Both the position numbers and the translations under genes were made by a program. Shown here piece after piece: positions 7,874 through 17,118 of a DNA stretch of 64,000 bases (position 1 is its first letter; each line of letters starts with the position of its first letter). Below the pieces are notes generated by a model, which was not told where the DNA came from, searched no databases, and worked only from the letters and a program-made list of their open reading frames with translations. Origin of the DNA: Prevotella sp. ne3005 (GTDB lineage: Bacteria > Bacteroidota > Bacteroidia > Bacteroidales > Bacteroidaceae); NCBI RefSeq assembly GCF_900110085.1, contig NZ_FOCK01000011.1:1-64000 (forward strand), read 5' to 3'.

Positions 7874-8923
7874 TTATAATTCCTGATTCTCAGGGCGCAG
7901 CTTGCGTACGGTCTCGCCAGCGCGCCACATCTCCTGGTTGCGCATGGCCTCCAGCTCTTTCTCCAAGCCAGCACGGTAGTCGGGCTTTGAGTTGGCGTCG
8001 ATGGTGATCTGAGCCTCGTTACCCGTCTGTACAGAGTAGTAGAGCCACTCCATCACAGGCTTGATGGCATCGTGGAAACGGGGAGCCCAGTCGAGGGCAC
8101 CACGCTGAGCCGTGGTTGAGCAGTTGGCATACATCCAGTCCATACCCTTAGCACCGAAGAGCGGGCCAAGGCTCTGGGTGAGCTCCTCAACGGTCTCGTT
8201 GAAAGCCTCAGAGGGAGAGTGTCCATGCTCGCGGAGCACCTCATACTGTGCCAGCAGCAGACCCTGGATGGCACCCATCAGAGAACCGCGCTCACCAGTG
8301 AGGTCAGAGGTAGCCTCGCGCTGGAAGGTTGTCTCGAACAAATAGCCGGCACCAATACCGATACCGAAGGCAATCGTCTTATCCTTGGCCTTGCCTGTAG
8401 CATCCTGATAGATAGCGTAAGAGCAGTTCAGACCACGGCCTTCGCAGAACATGGTGCGAAGAGAAGTACCAGAACCCTTAGGAGCCACCATGATCACATC
8501 GACATCTGCAGGGGGAACCACACCTGTGCGGTCGCTCCAGTTGATGGCGAAACCATGAGAATAGTAAAGGGTCTTGCCCGGCTTCAGATATTTCTTGATG
8601 GTGGGCCACTGCTGGATCTGACCAGCGTCGGAGAGCAGCATGCAGAGGATGGTGCCCTTCTCGGCAGCCTCTTCAATAGAGAACAGCGTCTCGCCAGGTA
8701 CCCAACCATCGGCAACGGCCTTGTCGTAGGTCTTACCGGGGCGCTGACCAACGATCACATTAAAACCATTGTCGCGCAGGTTGCAGGCCTGTCCAGGACC
8801 CTGTACACCATAACCGATGACGGCGATAACCTCATCCTTCAATACTTCACGTGCTTTCTCGAGTGAGAACTCCTTGCTGGTGACTACTGTCTCAACAACG
8901 CCACCAAAATTCATTTGTGCCAT
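7874..8923 (-). CDS. ilvC: Ketol-acid reductoisomerase
   Basis: 349 aa, class I length. The Rossmann motif reads GYGVQGPGQACNLRDNG near residue 38, and the C-terminal half carries the knotted Mg-binding region (GERGSLMGAIQG). It converts acetolactate or acetohydroxybutyrate to dihydroxy acids in valine/isoleucine synthesis, using NAD(P)H. The other ilv genes lie 36 kb away (45650-49783), although in relatives ilvC usually sits with them. About 150 nt of leader precede the ATG, with a -7-like box at 9078-9085. Confidence 0.95.
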   Translation of the reverse strand: MAQMNFGGVVETVVTSKEFSLEKAREVLKDEVIAVIGYGVQGPGQACNLRDNGFNVIVGQRPGKTYDKAVADGWVPGETLFSIEEAAEKGTILCMLLSDAGQIQQWPTIKKYLKPGKTLYYSHGFAINWSDRTGVVPPADVDVIMVAPKGSGTSLRTMFCEGRGLNCSYAIYQDATGKAKDKTIAFGIGIGAGYLFETTFQREATSDLTGERGSLMGAIQGLLLAQYEVLREHGHSPSEAFNETVEELTQSLGPLFGAKGMDWMYANCSTTAQRGALDWAPRFHDAIKPVMEWLYYSVQTGNEAQITIDANSKPDYRAGLEKELEAMRNQEMWRAGETVRKLRPENQEL

Positions 8924-9077
8924 ATGAGCTAAAAATTAAATGTTAGACATATCCCTTGCGTACTATGCCAGCCCTACCCGAGAACCGGACGTCTTGATGT
9001 TTACCACCGCCTTCTTTTAAGTGCGCTCCCACCCTACTCTGAGGATGCGACGAGGGGTTAACTTTAAAAAATCGGTG

Positions 9078-9085
9078 CAAAGGTA
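9078..9085 (-). promoter_or_regulatory. Candidate -7 box of ilvC
   Basis: On the minus strand TACCTTTG matches TAnnTTTG. No convincing -33 TTTG at the right distance was found. It would give a leader of about 150 nt in which I see no start-stop leader peptide or recognised riboswitch. Confidence 0.45.
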
Positions 9086-9104
9086 CTACTTTTTTTGGAA
9101 TTTA

Positions 9105-9135
9105 TTTGGTATTTTTGTTTTTTTTCATAACTTTG
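9105..9135 (+). promoter_or_regulatory. Promoter of the 9164-12867 envelope operon
   Basis: TTTG (9105-9108), 19 nt, TAACTTTG (9128-9135): a full match to the Bacteroidota vegetative promoter. The expected start of transcription is about 25 nt before the ATG. Confidence 0.75.
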
Positions 9136-9163
9136 CACTGAAATAACCAATATATAAGGTTGT

Positions 9164-10339
9164 ATGGATAAGAAACTATTAGCTATTTTGGCTATCATCA
9201 TAATGATGCCATGGAGGCTCCATGCAGAAACAGACAATTTCGGATCACAAGTGGTCTCGCTGGTTAAGAAAGCAGGGACTTTCCTCGATTCATTGTCGGT
9301 GAAGGGCTTGGACCGCAGATACATCGACGCCCCCAAGAAGCCATGGCAGGTAATCCTGAGAGGCAACATCAACCAGTCGGACTTGAAGCTGAGCACATCG
9401 ACCAATGAGGCTGAAGAGGTGATGCCCTTTTTTGTGGGAGACTTGACCTGGGAGCCCCGCATCAAGACCAATCCGGCTACCTATCTCGGTTTCTGGGCAG
9501 GCTACAGGGGCTACGGCTTTGGCTACTCCTGGAATGTGGGAGGCGACAAGGGCCGCATCCTGACCTTCGGTGCTACGGGAGGCAGCTATGGTGTGAACCT
9601 GCGCATACACTGGTTTGACAATGACGAACCTGAGGTGTATATGAAAGGAACAGGTCTGGACGAGGTGACTGAGGACGGGGAAGCGATATTTGCGCCCATC
9701 GAATATAACGGTAAGGTAGAAATTGGCAGTCCCATCAAGACGAGGGCACTTTTCCTCGACGGCTATTACCTCTTTAATAAAAGATGTTCGTATGCAGCAG
9801 CTTACGACCAGAGCGTTTTCCAAAAGCGCTCATCGGGTTCGCTGATGGCTGGAGCGATGTATTTCCACTCTTCCACAGAGTATGACAACGACCTTAACGC
9901 CGACCTGATCATGCTGATGAGCGATATCGGCGTGTTCAAGACGGACCAGATCAGTGCGGGTGTGGGGTATATCTACAACTGGGTGCCTGTGAAGGGGCTG
10001 CTGATCAGTGCGATGGCCATACCCATGGTGACCTTCTACAATCACCACAAGATGCGGTATTTTAACTCGACCCTCAAGGAAGTCATGCAAAAAGAAGGTT
10101 GGGAGGATGCCATGGATATGGATGATGCCAACTATAAGATCTGGCTTACTGAAGAAGAAACCCATAATTCGAACATCAGGCTGAATGTCGACGCAAGACT
10201 GTCGATCACCTATGAGTGGAGCGAACGTCTGTTTTTCAATGCCTTCGGACAATTCAGCAATTTCAATTATAAGACCGACTATATGAAAGGACGGTTGAAT
10301 GAATGGTATATTAACGCATCGTTAGGACTCAGGCTATAA
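9164..10339 (+). CDS. DUF4421-like outer-membrane protein
   Basis: 391 aa with a signal peptide (MDKKLLAILAIIIMMPWRLHA). After an N-terminal segment (DRRYIDAPKKPWQVILRGN) come repeated barrel-like strands (GFWAGYRGYGFGYSW). The pattern fits DUF4421 proteins of Bacteroidota, predicted outer-membrane barrels of unknown role. First of four genes on one strand (barrel, barrel, phosphoesterase, periplasmic protein) read from the promoter at 9105. Confidence 0.65.
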   Translation: MDKKLLAILAIIIMMPWRLHAETDNFGSQVVSLVKKAGTFLDSLSVKGLDRRYIDAPKKPWQVILRGNINQSDLKLSTSTNEAEEVMPFFVGDLTWEPRIKTNPATYLGFWAGYRGYGFGYSWNVGGDKGRILTFGATGGSYGVNLRIHWFDNDEPEVYMKGTGLDEVTEDGEAIFAPIEYNGKVEIGSPIKTRALFLDGYYLFNKRCSYAAAYDQSVFQKRSSGSLMAGAMYFHSSTEYDNDLNADLIMLMSDIGVFKTDQISAGVGYIYNWVPVKGLLISAMAIPMVTFYNHHKMRYFNSTLKEVMQKEGWEDAMDMDDANYKIWLTEEETHNSNIRLNVDARLSITYEWSERLFFNAFGQFSNFNYKTDYMKGRLNEWYINASLGLRL

Positions 10340-10360
10340 TCCAAAATTACAACAAACGAT

Positions 10361-11071
10361 ATGAAAAGATTAACACTTTTTACTGCTATGATGCTCTTTG
10401 TCGGCATCTGTCAGGCGCAAATCTCATTTACAGGCCTGCACAAATACGACGGGGAACACAAAAATGAAATCTCTGGTTATGTGATGGGAGGCCATAACGT
10501 GGTGGTTGGCGCTTTCGGCGGACTGGAGGCTTCGTACAAACGCCACTTCACCGACCGCTGGCATGCTGGTGCTGATGTCCAGGTTCAGTTTGGCAAACAG
10601 CTCTATTCTGCAGACGTGCAGGGTGGCTACCGTCTGCCTGTCAAGTGGATGGACTTCTATTTCGACGGCAAGCTGTTGTATAACCGTTACCAACGTTGGG
10701 GAGCCAACGAGGTCATTGCCAATCTCGCCGTCACGTGGGAGACTCCTTACATCTATCTGCGTGTAGGAGAGTCGTATATCCACTACAATATCCTGGACTT
10801 CGGCTATACGGAGCCGCTGACGCTGACCTTCGGCTTCGGCCTCAATATCCGTCCACGCACGAACCCCTGGAACATAGGACTCTTCTTCCGTAACTACGAC
10901 GACTTCTATTATGAGAACTGGAATATCAACTGGGGTTTGAACTTCTATACACCATTAGTGAAGGACATACAGTTGTTTGGCGAGCTCAACATCCGCCCTG
11001 CAGGCAGTATGAGCCAGCTGGCCAGTAAATATGAGACATCAGGAAAGTTAGGAATTAAATACGTTTGGTAA
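10361..11071 (+). CDS. Predicted outer-membrane beta-barrel protein
   Basis: 236 aa. A signal peptide (ends GICQAQ) is followed by about ten amphipathic strands with many Tyr/Trp, ending GKLGIKYVW with a terminal aromatic, as outer-membrane barrels do. It lies 21 nt after the previous gene and overlaps the leader of the next. No named family recognised. Confidence 0.65.
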   Translation: MKRLTLFTAMMLFVGICQAQISFTGLHKYDGEHKNEISGYVMGGHNVVVGAFGGLEASYKRHFTDRWHAGADVQVQFGKQLYSADVQGGYRLPVKWMDFYFDGKLLYNRYQRWGANEVIANLAVTWETPYIYLRVGESYIHYNILDFGYTEPLTLTFGFGLNIRPRTNPWNIGLFFRNYDDFYYENWNINWGLNFYTPLVKDIQLFGELNIRPAGSMSQLASKYETSGKLGIKYVW

Positions 11072-11073
11072 TT

Positions 11074-12114
11074 ATGAAAAAGCTACAATATACACTGCTG
11101 GCAGTCGTTGCTGCCATCTTGTTCACATCATGCGAAAAAGTAAGTCCCATCGGCGTGCTCGTAGCAGGTACGGGTGTGGAGGACCGTGTGAAGATGTCGA
11201 ACATTTATTTCAAGCAGCATAAGATGGAATATAAGGATCTGACTGCTCCTAAGGATGCTGATGAATACACCTTCCTTGTGGGATCTGACAGCCATGTGAC
11301 TGACGACCCTGGGCGCATGGACGAGATGTTCTCAATCGGTATTGAGGGGAAAGACCTGCTCTATGCCCACCTGGGCGACATCGCAGATACGAAGGCCGAG
11401 TACTACATCAACCTCGACAACAGTATCCAGAGAGCTAAGGAGATGTATGCCAATAAGTTCTTCATAAAAGAGGAAGTCGAGGACGAAGGTATAAAGTACA
11501 CTATGTATACGGACACCTTGAACAATCAGGTCTATTTTGACACAGAAGACGTTCCACTGCCTTTCTTCCCTGTGGTGGGTAACCACGACATCACCCACAA
11601 TGGATGGGCACTTTGGTCAAGCCTGTTCCATTCATCATTCTACGATGTATATGTTCTGGCCGACATCACCTCGGATTATACACACATATACGATCACTTC
11701 ATCTTCCTGGATACAGCCAGCGGAACACTTGGCAGGGAACAGGTGGAGTTGATTGAAGAAGGTGTACTCGACGATAAGTATAATGAGGAAATAGGCATGA
11801 AGACCCGCCACACGTTCATCTTCAGCCATACGAACATTTTCCGTCCACGTGCCGTGGAGTTCGCCTCGACGTTTGCCCGTGAGGAGATGTTCTTCCTGCT
11901 GGATAAGTTTGCTGAGTGGAATGCATCGATGGTATTCCTCGGACATGTCCATAAGTGGGATTATGAGAAAGTGAGCGGTGTGGAATACCTGACGCTCGAC
12001 TCCATGTGCGAAGCGAACAACCCGAATCCGGGTGACTATCTGGTGCGTGTACATTGTAAGAAAGACGGCACCATCACTTGGGAGCGTGTACGCATGAACT
12101 ATACCAAGAAATAG
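11074..12114 (+). CDS. Calcineurin-like metallophosphoesterase lipoprotein
   Basis: 346 aa. The signal peptide has lipobox LFTSC. Metallophosphatase motifs appear in order: GSDSHVTD, LGDIAD, VVGNHDITH, FSHTN and FLGHVHKWD. These are the D-x-H, GD, GNHD, H and GHxH blocks that bind two metals. The substrate is unknown. ATG at 11074 is used; a TTG at 11065 is in frame but overlaps the preceding stop. The context of two barrels and a periplasmic partner suggests an envelope task. Confidence 0.82.
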   Translation: MKKLQYTLLAVVAAILFTSCEKVSPIGVLVAGTGVEDRVKMSNIYFKQHKMEYKDLTAPKDADEYTFLVGSDSHVTDDPGRMDEMFSIGIEGKDLLYAHLGDIADTKAEYYINLDNSIQRAKEMYANKFFIKEEVEDEGIKYTMYTDTLNNQVYFDTEDVPLPFFPVVGNHDITHNGWALWSSLFHSSFYDVYVLADITSDYTHIYDHFIFLDTASGTLGREQVELIEEGVLDDKYNEEIGMKTRHTFIFSHTNIFRPRAVEFASTFAREEMFFLLDKFAEWNASMVFLGHVHKWDYEKVSGVEYLTLDSMCEANNPNPGDYLVRVHCKKDGTITWERVRMNYTKK

Positions 12115-12138
12115 AAGTAATCATAAAGAATAAAGGTA

Positions 12139-12867
12139 ATGAGAATCATGAAATGTTTCGTGCTGGCAGGACTGATGGTCCTGGGCACGAGTGCTCAGGC
12201 ACAAGTAATGAAAAGTGCAGACTTGGAGAAATATGCCAAAGAGAAATATGGTGACAGGTGGCTGGATGCTGCCATGAACCTGGGCAGCACACTGACACTC
12301 GACAAGAATGAATCGCTGACATACCAGCAAGTGTTTGAGGCTCCTGGCAAAACCAAACAGCAGCTCTATGTGGCCATGAACTACTGGGCTACGGCCACCT
12401 TCCAGGATAAACAGGCCATCACACTGAACGACAAAGAGGCTGGTTGTATCATCATCTCATCGACGATTCGAAACATCGCCGAACACCAGGGTACCTTTAA
12501 CAGTTATTCAATTAATATCACCCCGATTATCCGTATCGACATCAAGGATGGAAAGGTGCGCGTCACCTATACCGTACAGAACTATGACGTGCTGACTGAT
12601 ATCAGCGGCGGATGGCTCAGTACTACCGATGACAGCAAAAAGACCTATGGTGACTCAAAGCGCAAGCAGGACGATGTGACCAATGCCAACCTCTACGACG
12701 AGCAGTGGGAGATTGCCAAGCACTACCCCTTCGTGGCAAAAGATGCCCAGAAACGAACTTGCGCCAAGGCCCTCGTCATGACCCACGCCTACTCCAATGC
12801 CGTACTCGACAAGGTGGAGGAAGCCGTTAAGAACGGCATCGTGGGCAATGACGACGACGATTGGTGA
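12139..12867 (+). CDS. Periplasmic protein, DUF4468-like
   Basis: 242 aa with signal peptide ending TSAQAQ. The region with LTLDKNESLTYQQVFEAPG, a strand-rich middle (IRIDIKDGKVRVTYTVQNYD) and a helical end resembles DUF4468 (TBP-like fold) secreted proteins; this call is tentative. The C-terminus is acidic (DDDDW). Last gene of the 9164 operon. Its stop is 3 nt from the converging stop of rnfA. Confidence 0.55.
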   Translation: MRIMKCFVLAGLMVLGTSAQAQVMKSADLEKYAKEKYGDRWLDAAMNLGSTLTLDKNESLTYQQVFEAPGKTKQQLYVAMNYWATATFQDKQAITLNDKEAGCIIISSTIRNIAEHQGTFNSYSINITPIIRIDIKDGKVRVTYTVQNYDVLTDISGGWLSTTDDSKKTYGDSKRKQDDVTNANLYDEQWEIAKHYPFVAKDAQKRTCAKALVMTHAYSNAVLDKVEEAVKNGIVGNDDDDW

Positions 12868-12870
12868 TCA

Positions 12871-13473
12871 TTAGTCGAGGCCGAAGAGAAGCTTCAGACC
12901 TCCATCGACACCCGAAAATCCCATAAAGGCAAGGCTCAACAAGCCAGCAGAGAGCATGACAATTGCCATACCCTGCATGCCTTTGGGGATTTTTACTAAT
13001 TCCAACTGCTCTCGCATACCTGCAAAGACCGTCAGGGCCAAGCCGAAGCCTATAGCAGTAGAGAAGGCATAGATGACAGACTGTAAGAGGTCATAGTCCT
13101 TCTGGATGCAGAGGATGGCCACACCAAGCACGGCGCAGTTGGTCGTAATCAATGGCAGGAAGATTCCTAAAGCCTGATAGAGTGCAGGCGACACCTTCTT
13201 CAACACAATCTCCACCATCTGCACCAGTGAGGCGATGACGAGGATGAAAGCGATAGTCTGCAGATACTGCAGGCCAAAGGCATCGAGCACATATTTCTGT
13301 ACACACCAGGTGACGATGGTGGCCAGTGTCAGCACAAAGGCCACAGCAGCCGACATACCCAACGAGGTGTCTATCTTCTTCGATACGCCAAGAAACGGAC
13401 AGATGCCGAGGAACTGTGACAACACGATGTTGTTCACGAAGATGGCGCTAATGAAAATCAGTATATATTCCAT
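12871..13473 (-). CDS. rnfA: Rnf electron transport complex subunit A
   Basis: 200 aa membrane protein with six predicted helices. It begins MEYILIFISAIFVNNIVLSQ and has NCAVLGVAI and a LLSLAFMGFSG end, typical of RnfA/NqrE. ATG at 13473 fits the family; an upstream frame extension to 13503 only reads the ATTGAAC repeat. Last gene of rnfBCDGEA, which couples ferredoxin:NAD+ oxidoreduction to ion transport across the inner membrane. Confidence 0.92.
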   Translation of the reverse strand: MEYILIFISAIFVNNIVLSQFLGICPFLGVSKKIDTSLGMSAAVAFVLTLATIVTWCVQKYVLDAFGLQYLQTIAFILVIASLVQMVEIVLKKVSPALYQALGIFLPLITTNCAVLGVAILCIQKDYDLLQSVIYAFSTAIGFGLALTVFAGMREQLELVKIPKGMQGMAIVMLSAGLLSLAFMGFSGVDGGLKLLFGLD

Positions 13474-13480
13474 GTTATTT

Positions 13481-13508
13481 ATTGAACATTGATCATTGAA
13501 CATTGAAC
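13481..13508. repeat. Heptad array (ATTGAAC x4) at the rnfE/rnfA junction
   Basis: ATTGAAC, ATTGATC, ATTGAAC, ATTGAAC: exact period of 7, filling the gap between the rnfE stop (13510-13512) and the rnfA start (13473). Two more units lie at the rnfC/rnfD junction (15720-15733). Confidence 0.85.
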
Positions 13509-13509
13509 A

Positions 13510-14094
13510 TTATGAGTTCCTCACTTTGTTCACGATGGCGATGAGGAAGCCGAGGGTGATAAAGGCACCCGGAGGCAGTACAAAGAGCAGGATATTGGTA
13601 GACTCTGGCAACAGGGTGAATCCGAAGATAGATCCAGACCCCAACAGTTCTCGGCAGATGCCCAGCAGCGTCAGTCCTAAGGTAAAGCCCAAGCCGATGC
13701 CAATACCATCGAACAGAGAAGCGACGGGGGAATTCTTGGCAGCGAAAGCCTCAGCACGACCCAGGATGATACAGTTTACCACAATCAGCGGAATAAACAG
13801 TCCCAAGGCTGCGTCGATATCAGGCAGGAAGGCCTTGATGACCAGCTGGAGCATCGTCACAAAGGCAGCAATCACGACGATAAACACAGGGATGCGCACC
13901 TTATCGGGGGTCACCGACTTCAGGCACGAGATAACCACATTGGTGCAGATGAGCACAGCCATCGTGGCAAGTCCCATCGACATACCGTTGATGGCAGAGG
14001 TGGTAGTGGCCAGCGTAGGACACATACCCAGCATCAGGACGAACGTGGGGTTCTCCTTGATGATACCGTTTTTAATAATCTGTATTGCGTTCAT
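13510..14094 (-). CDS. rnfE: Rnf electron transport complex subunit E
   Basis: 194 aa, six predicted membrane helices. It starts MNAIQIIKNGIIKENPTFV and has LGMCPTLATTTSA and FIPLIVVNCIILGRAEAFA, both diagnostic for RnfE/NqrD. It lies 3 nt from rnfG. Confidence 0.93.
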   Translation of the reverse strand: MNAIQIIKNGIIKENPTFVLMLGMCPTLATTTSAINGMSMGLATMAVLICTNVVISCLKSVTPDKVRIPVFIVVIAAFVTMLQLVIKAFLPDIDAALGLFIPLIVVNCIILGRAEAFAAKNSPVASLFDGIGIGLGFTLGLTLLGICRELLGSGSIFGFTLLPESTNILLFVLPPGAFITLGFLIAIVNKVRNS

Positions 14095-14097
14095 ACG

Positions 14098-14721
14098 TTA
14101 ATCCTCCTTTTCTTGTTTGGTGGCACCCGTCTGTGCATCGACGGGTGTTGCCTTGTAAGCATTATATGCATTATTCACTGCGAGAAGGAAAGCACGGCTG
14201 GTGATGGTCGAGGCCGTGATGGCATCCACCTGTCCACCGTCTTTCGATACAGTAAGGGGTTCAGCAGGCGACTTTCCGATGATGTCACCCTTCTCTCCCT
14301 TCTGGAACCATTTGTCGGCCTTGGCACCGAGGCCTGGTGTCTCGGCATGTGCCAACAAAGTATAACCCAAAACCTTACCTTCAGGATCGAACCCCACAAG
14401 TATTTTAAGATCACCACCGAAGCCCATTGTAGTAGACTCAACAGCGGCACCAAGATCTTTACCTTCCTTGTCTTTAGCTTGGTAAATAATATAAGTTAAT
14501 TCTTTCCCGCTATAATTCTGCTTAACAGTATCTTTCTTTGAAACTATTAAATCGGGATTGCCTATTACAGCAATAATACCATCAGATATTTTCTTCTCGT
14601 CCTGAGCCTTGATAGGTCCCTCCGTCAGGTGGTTCACGTAAGCGAGGATAGCCCCCATGATGACTGCTACTCCTGTGAGTACCAGCACCATATTAGTTAA
14701 AGATGATTCTAATTTCTTCAT
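14098..14721 (-). CDS. rnfG: Rnf electron transport complex subunit G (flavoprotein)
   Basis: 207 aa with one N-terminal membrane helix and a periplasmic FMN-binding domain. The flavinylation motif is DAITASTITS, with Thr172 the expected site of covalent FMN. ETPGLGAK (128-134) is also conserved. Its start overlaps the rnfD stop by 4 nt (ATGA). Confidence 0.93.
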   Translation of the reverse strand: MKKLESSLTNMVLVLTGVAVIMGAILAYVNHLTEGPIKAQDEKKISDGIIAVIGNPDLIVSKKDTVKQNYSGKELTYIIYQAKDKEGKDLGAAVESTTMGFGGDLKILVGFDPEGKVLGYTLLAHAETPGLGAKADKWFQKGEKGDIIGKSPAEPLTVSKDGGQVDAITASTITSRAFLLAVNNAYNAYKATPVDAQTGATKQEKED

Positions 14722-15710
14722 TTTGCTACCTCCCCGAATCGTTTTGGTTTAACGTAATTGTTGATGAGCGGCGTAAACGCATTCATGATGAGAATGGCAA
14801 ACGACATACCCTCCGGATAAGCACCCCAGTTACGGATGACCACCGTCAGGAAGCCAATGGCCACACCATAGATAATCTGTCCCTTAGGTGTCATTGGCGA
14901 GGTTACATAATCTGTCGCCATGAAGATGGCACCCAGCATCAGTCCACCGGAGAGGATCACTGAAATAGGATCGGCATAGGCTGGATTGGACAGATGCAGC
15001 AGGCCTGCAAAGACGAAGACAGTACCGATAATGCTGACGGGGATATGCCAGGTGATGATCTTCTTCCACAGCATATAGGCCAGACCTAACAGCAGGGCCA
15101 AGGCACAGATCTCACCCATTGCACCAGCACCATCGGGATGGTTTCCGAGGAAGAGACTCAGTGAATCAGGTAACTGATCAAGCACCGAAGCATCACCACT
15201 CTTAATGGCCCACTTCATGATAGAAAGCGGTGTGGCACCCGTCTCGGCATCGAGGTAACTCCCCCACTGCCCTACCTTCGGCCAAGTGGTCATCTGCGCA
15301 GGGAAGGCCACAAGCAAAGCAGCACGACCCACAAGTGCAGGATTAAAGAGGTTATTGCCCAGACCTCCAAACGTCATCTTAGCCACACCAATGGCGAAGA
15401 GTGCACCGATAAGGATTATCCATACGGGGAGGTTGGAGGGCAGGTTGAACGCCAGGAGCAGACCTGTGAGGATGGCAGAGCCATCGAGCACCGAGTTGCG
15501 CTCCTGCTTCAGGATATATTTACTGATAGCCCACTCAAAGAAGACGCAGGCTGCCACACTGGTTGCAGTAACGACGACCGAACCCAGTCCGAAGAAGTAG
15601 AACGACACAAGCAGGGCAGGCATCAGGGCGATGATCACACCGTACATGTTGCGCTCTACGGTATCGGTGCCGTGGGCGTGTGGCGATAATGAAACAATTA
15701 ACTTTCCCAT
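14718..15710 (-). CDS. rnfD: Rnf electron transport complex subunit D
   Basis: 330 aa, polytopic. The covalent-FMN motif ETGATPLSIMK places the flavin on Thr160. NLFNPALVGRAAL and YVTSPMTPKGQ are typical of RnfD/NqrB. It sits between rnfC and rnfG. Confidence 0.93.
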   Translation of the reverse strand: MGKLIVSLSPHAHGTDTVERNMYGVIIALMPALLVSFYFFGLGSVVVTATSVAACVFFEWAISKYILKQERNSVLDGSAILTGLLLAFNLPSNLPVWIILIGALFAIGVAKMTFGGLGNNLFNPALVGRAALLVAFPAQMTTWPKVGQWGSYLDAETGATPLSIMKWAIKSGDASVLDQLPDSLSLFLGNHPDGAGAMGEICALALLLGLAYMLWKKIITWHIPVSIIGTVFVFAGLLHLSNPAYADPISVILSGGLMLGAIFMATDYVTSPMTPKGQIIYGVAIGFLTVVIRNWGAYPEGMSFAILIMNAFTPLINNYVKPKRFGEVAK

Positions 15711-15733
15711 TTTATTTCATTGAACATTGAACA

Positions 15734-17101
15734 TTACTTTTTTGCAGCCCTGCTGCGGATAATACCCATCACAGTGGATTTGCCCTGACGGATGTTGTCG
15801 AGCAAAGGACGGTGTGCAGGACAGGTGAACTGGCACGAACCACACTCGATACAGCTCACGATATCCTCGCGTTCCGCACGCTCCCAGTTCTTGACTTCCG
15901 AGAGTTTTGCGAGCAGGTAAGGCTCCAGACCCATCGGACAGACACCCACACACTTCGCACAACGGATGCAGGGTTGGGGTTCCTTGCGGCGGGCCTCGTC
16001 CTCAGAGATAATCGTCACCGAGTTAGTACCCTTACAGATAGGCACCTCAGTAGAAGTAAGCGCCTTACCCATCATCGGCCCACCTGCCAACAGCTTATGA
16101 TCGCCCTCGGGCATTCCACCACAGGCATCAATCAGATTCTGCATCGGGGTTCCCATACGAACGAGGAAGTTGCCTGGATTGGCCAGACGCTTACCCGTCA
16201 CCGTGGTATAACGCTCAAACAACGGCTTGTGCTTCATCACGGCCTCATACACAGCAAAGGCCGTACCCACATTCTGCACAATAGCACCCACATTGACAGG
16301 GATGGCAGGAGGAGCAGGCACCTGACGACGGATCACTGCATCGACCAACTGTTTCTCACCACCCTGCGGATAGCGCTGCTTCAGGGGCACCACCTCTACC
16401 TGATACTGAGTGCCATTAAACTTCTCGGCACATTTCTGCGTGAGCAGTTCGATAGCAGGCATCTTATTGGTCTCAATACCGATATAACCAGTCGTCACCT
16501 TCGCACCCATCATCAACAACTCCAAACCCACGAGGATCTCGTCGGCATGTTCCATCATCAGACGGAAATCGGCTGTGATATAGGGTTCACACTCTACGGC
16601 GTTGATAATCACACACTCGGCCTTGGCTGTTGGAGGAGGCGTCAGCTTGATAAAGGTGGGGAAACAGGCACCACCCATACCTACGACACCTGCGTCCTTG
16701 ATACGGTTGACAATCTCTTCAGGCGTCAGCTCCGGATGATCTTTCACCAACTCCAGCTTATCGGAACGGTCAATGGTCTCTTCCCAAATATCGTCCTCCA
16801 CGTTAATGATAATGGCAGGCTTGCGATAACCTGTTGCGTCGATGGCACTGTCAACCTTGAACACCGTACCACTGACTGATGAGAAAATGGGGGCAGAAAC
16901 GAAACCTCCTGCCTCAGCAATCATCGTACCCACCTTCACCTTGTCACCTTTCTTCACAACAGGCTTGGCAGGCGCACCGATATGCTGACTCAGCGGGAAG
17001 ATAGCCTGCTTGGGCAACTCGGCCACAACAGTTGCTACCTCGTGGGTCAACTTATTCTCCTCTGGGTGAATTCCACCTATTCTAAATGTCCTTATATTCA
17101 T
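15734..17101 (-). CDS. rnfC: Rnf electron transport complex subunit C
   Basis: 455 aa, peripheral subunit. It has an N-terminal IRTFRIGGIHPEENK, an SLBB/NADH-binding-like middle (GVVGMGGACFPTFIK) and two 4Fe-4S motifs, CIRCAKCVGVCP and CIECGSCQFTCP, near the C-terminus. The ATG at 17101 has AGGAG nine bases upstream and gives the family N-terminus; an ATG at 17110 is also possible. Confidence 0.93.
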   Translation of the reverse strand: MNIRTFRIGGIHPEENKLTHEVATVVAELPKQAIFPLSQHIGAPAKPVVKKGDKVKVGTMIAEAGGFVSAPIFSSVSGTVFKVDSAIDATGYRKPAIIINVEDDIWEETIDRSDKLELVKDHPELTPEEIVNRIKDAGVVGMGGACFPTFIKLTPPPTAKAECVIINAVECEPYITADFRLMMEHADEILVGLELLMMGAKVTTGYIGIETNKMPAIELLTQKCAEKFNGTQYQVEVVPLKQRYPQGGEKQLVDAVIRRQVPAPPAIPVNVGAIVQNVGTAFAVYEAVMKHKPLFERYTTVTGKRLANPGNFLVRMGTPMQNLIDACGGMPEGDHKLLAGGPMMGKALTSTEVPICKGTNSVTIISEDEARRKEPQPCIRCAKCVGVCPMGLEPYLLAKLSEVKNWERAEREDIVSCIECGSCQFTCPAHRPLLDNIRQGKSTVMGIIRSRAAKK

Positions 17102-17118
17102 ATTCGTCATCTCCTTTC

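Noticed and set aside
8924..9077. Riboswitch or leader-peptide attenuator before ilvC
   Set aside because: The 150-nt leader has no run of branched-chain codons in a small ORF and no paired structure that I recognise.
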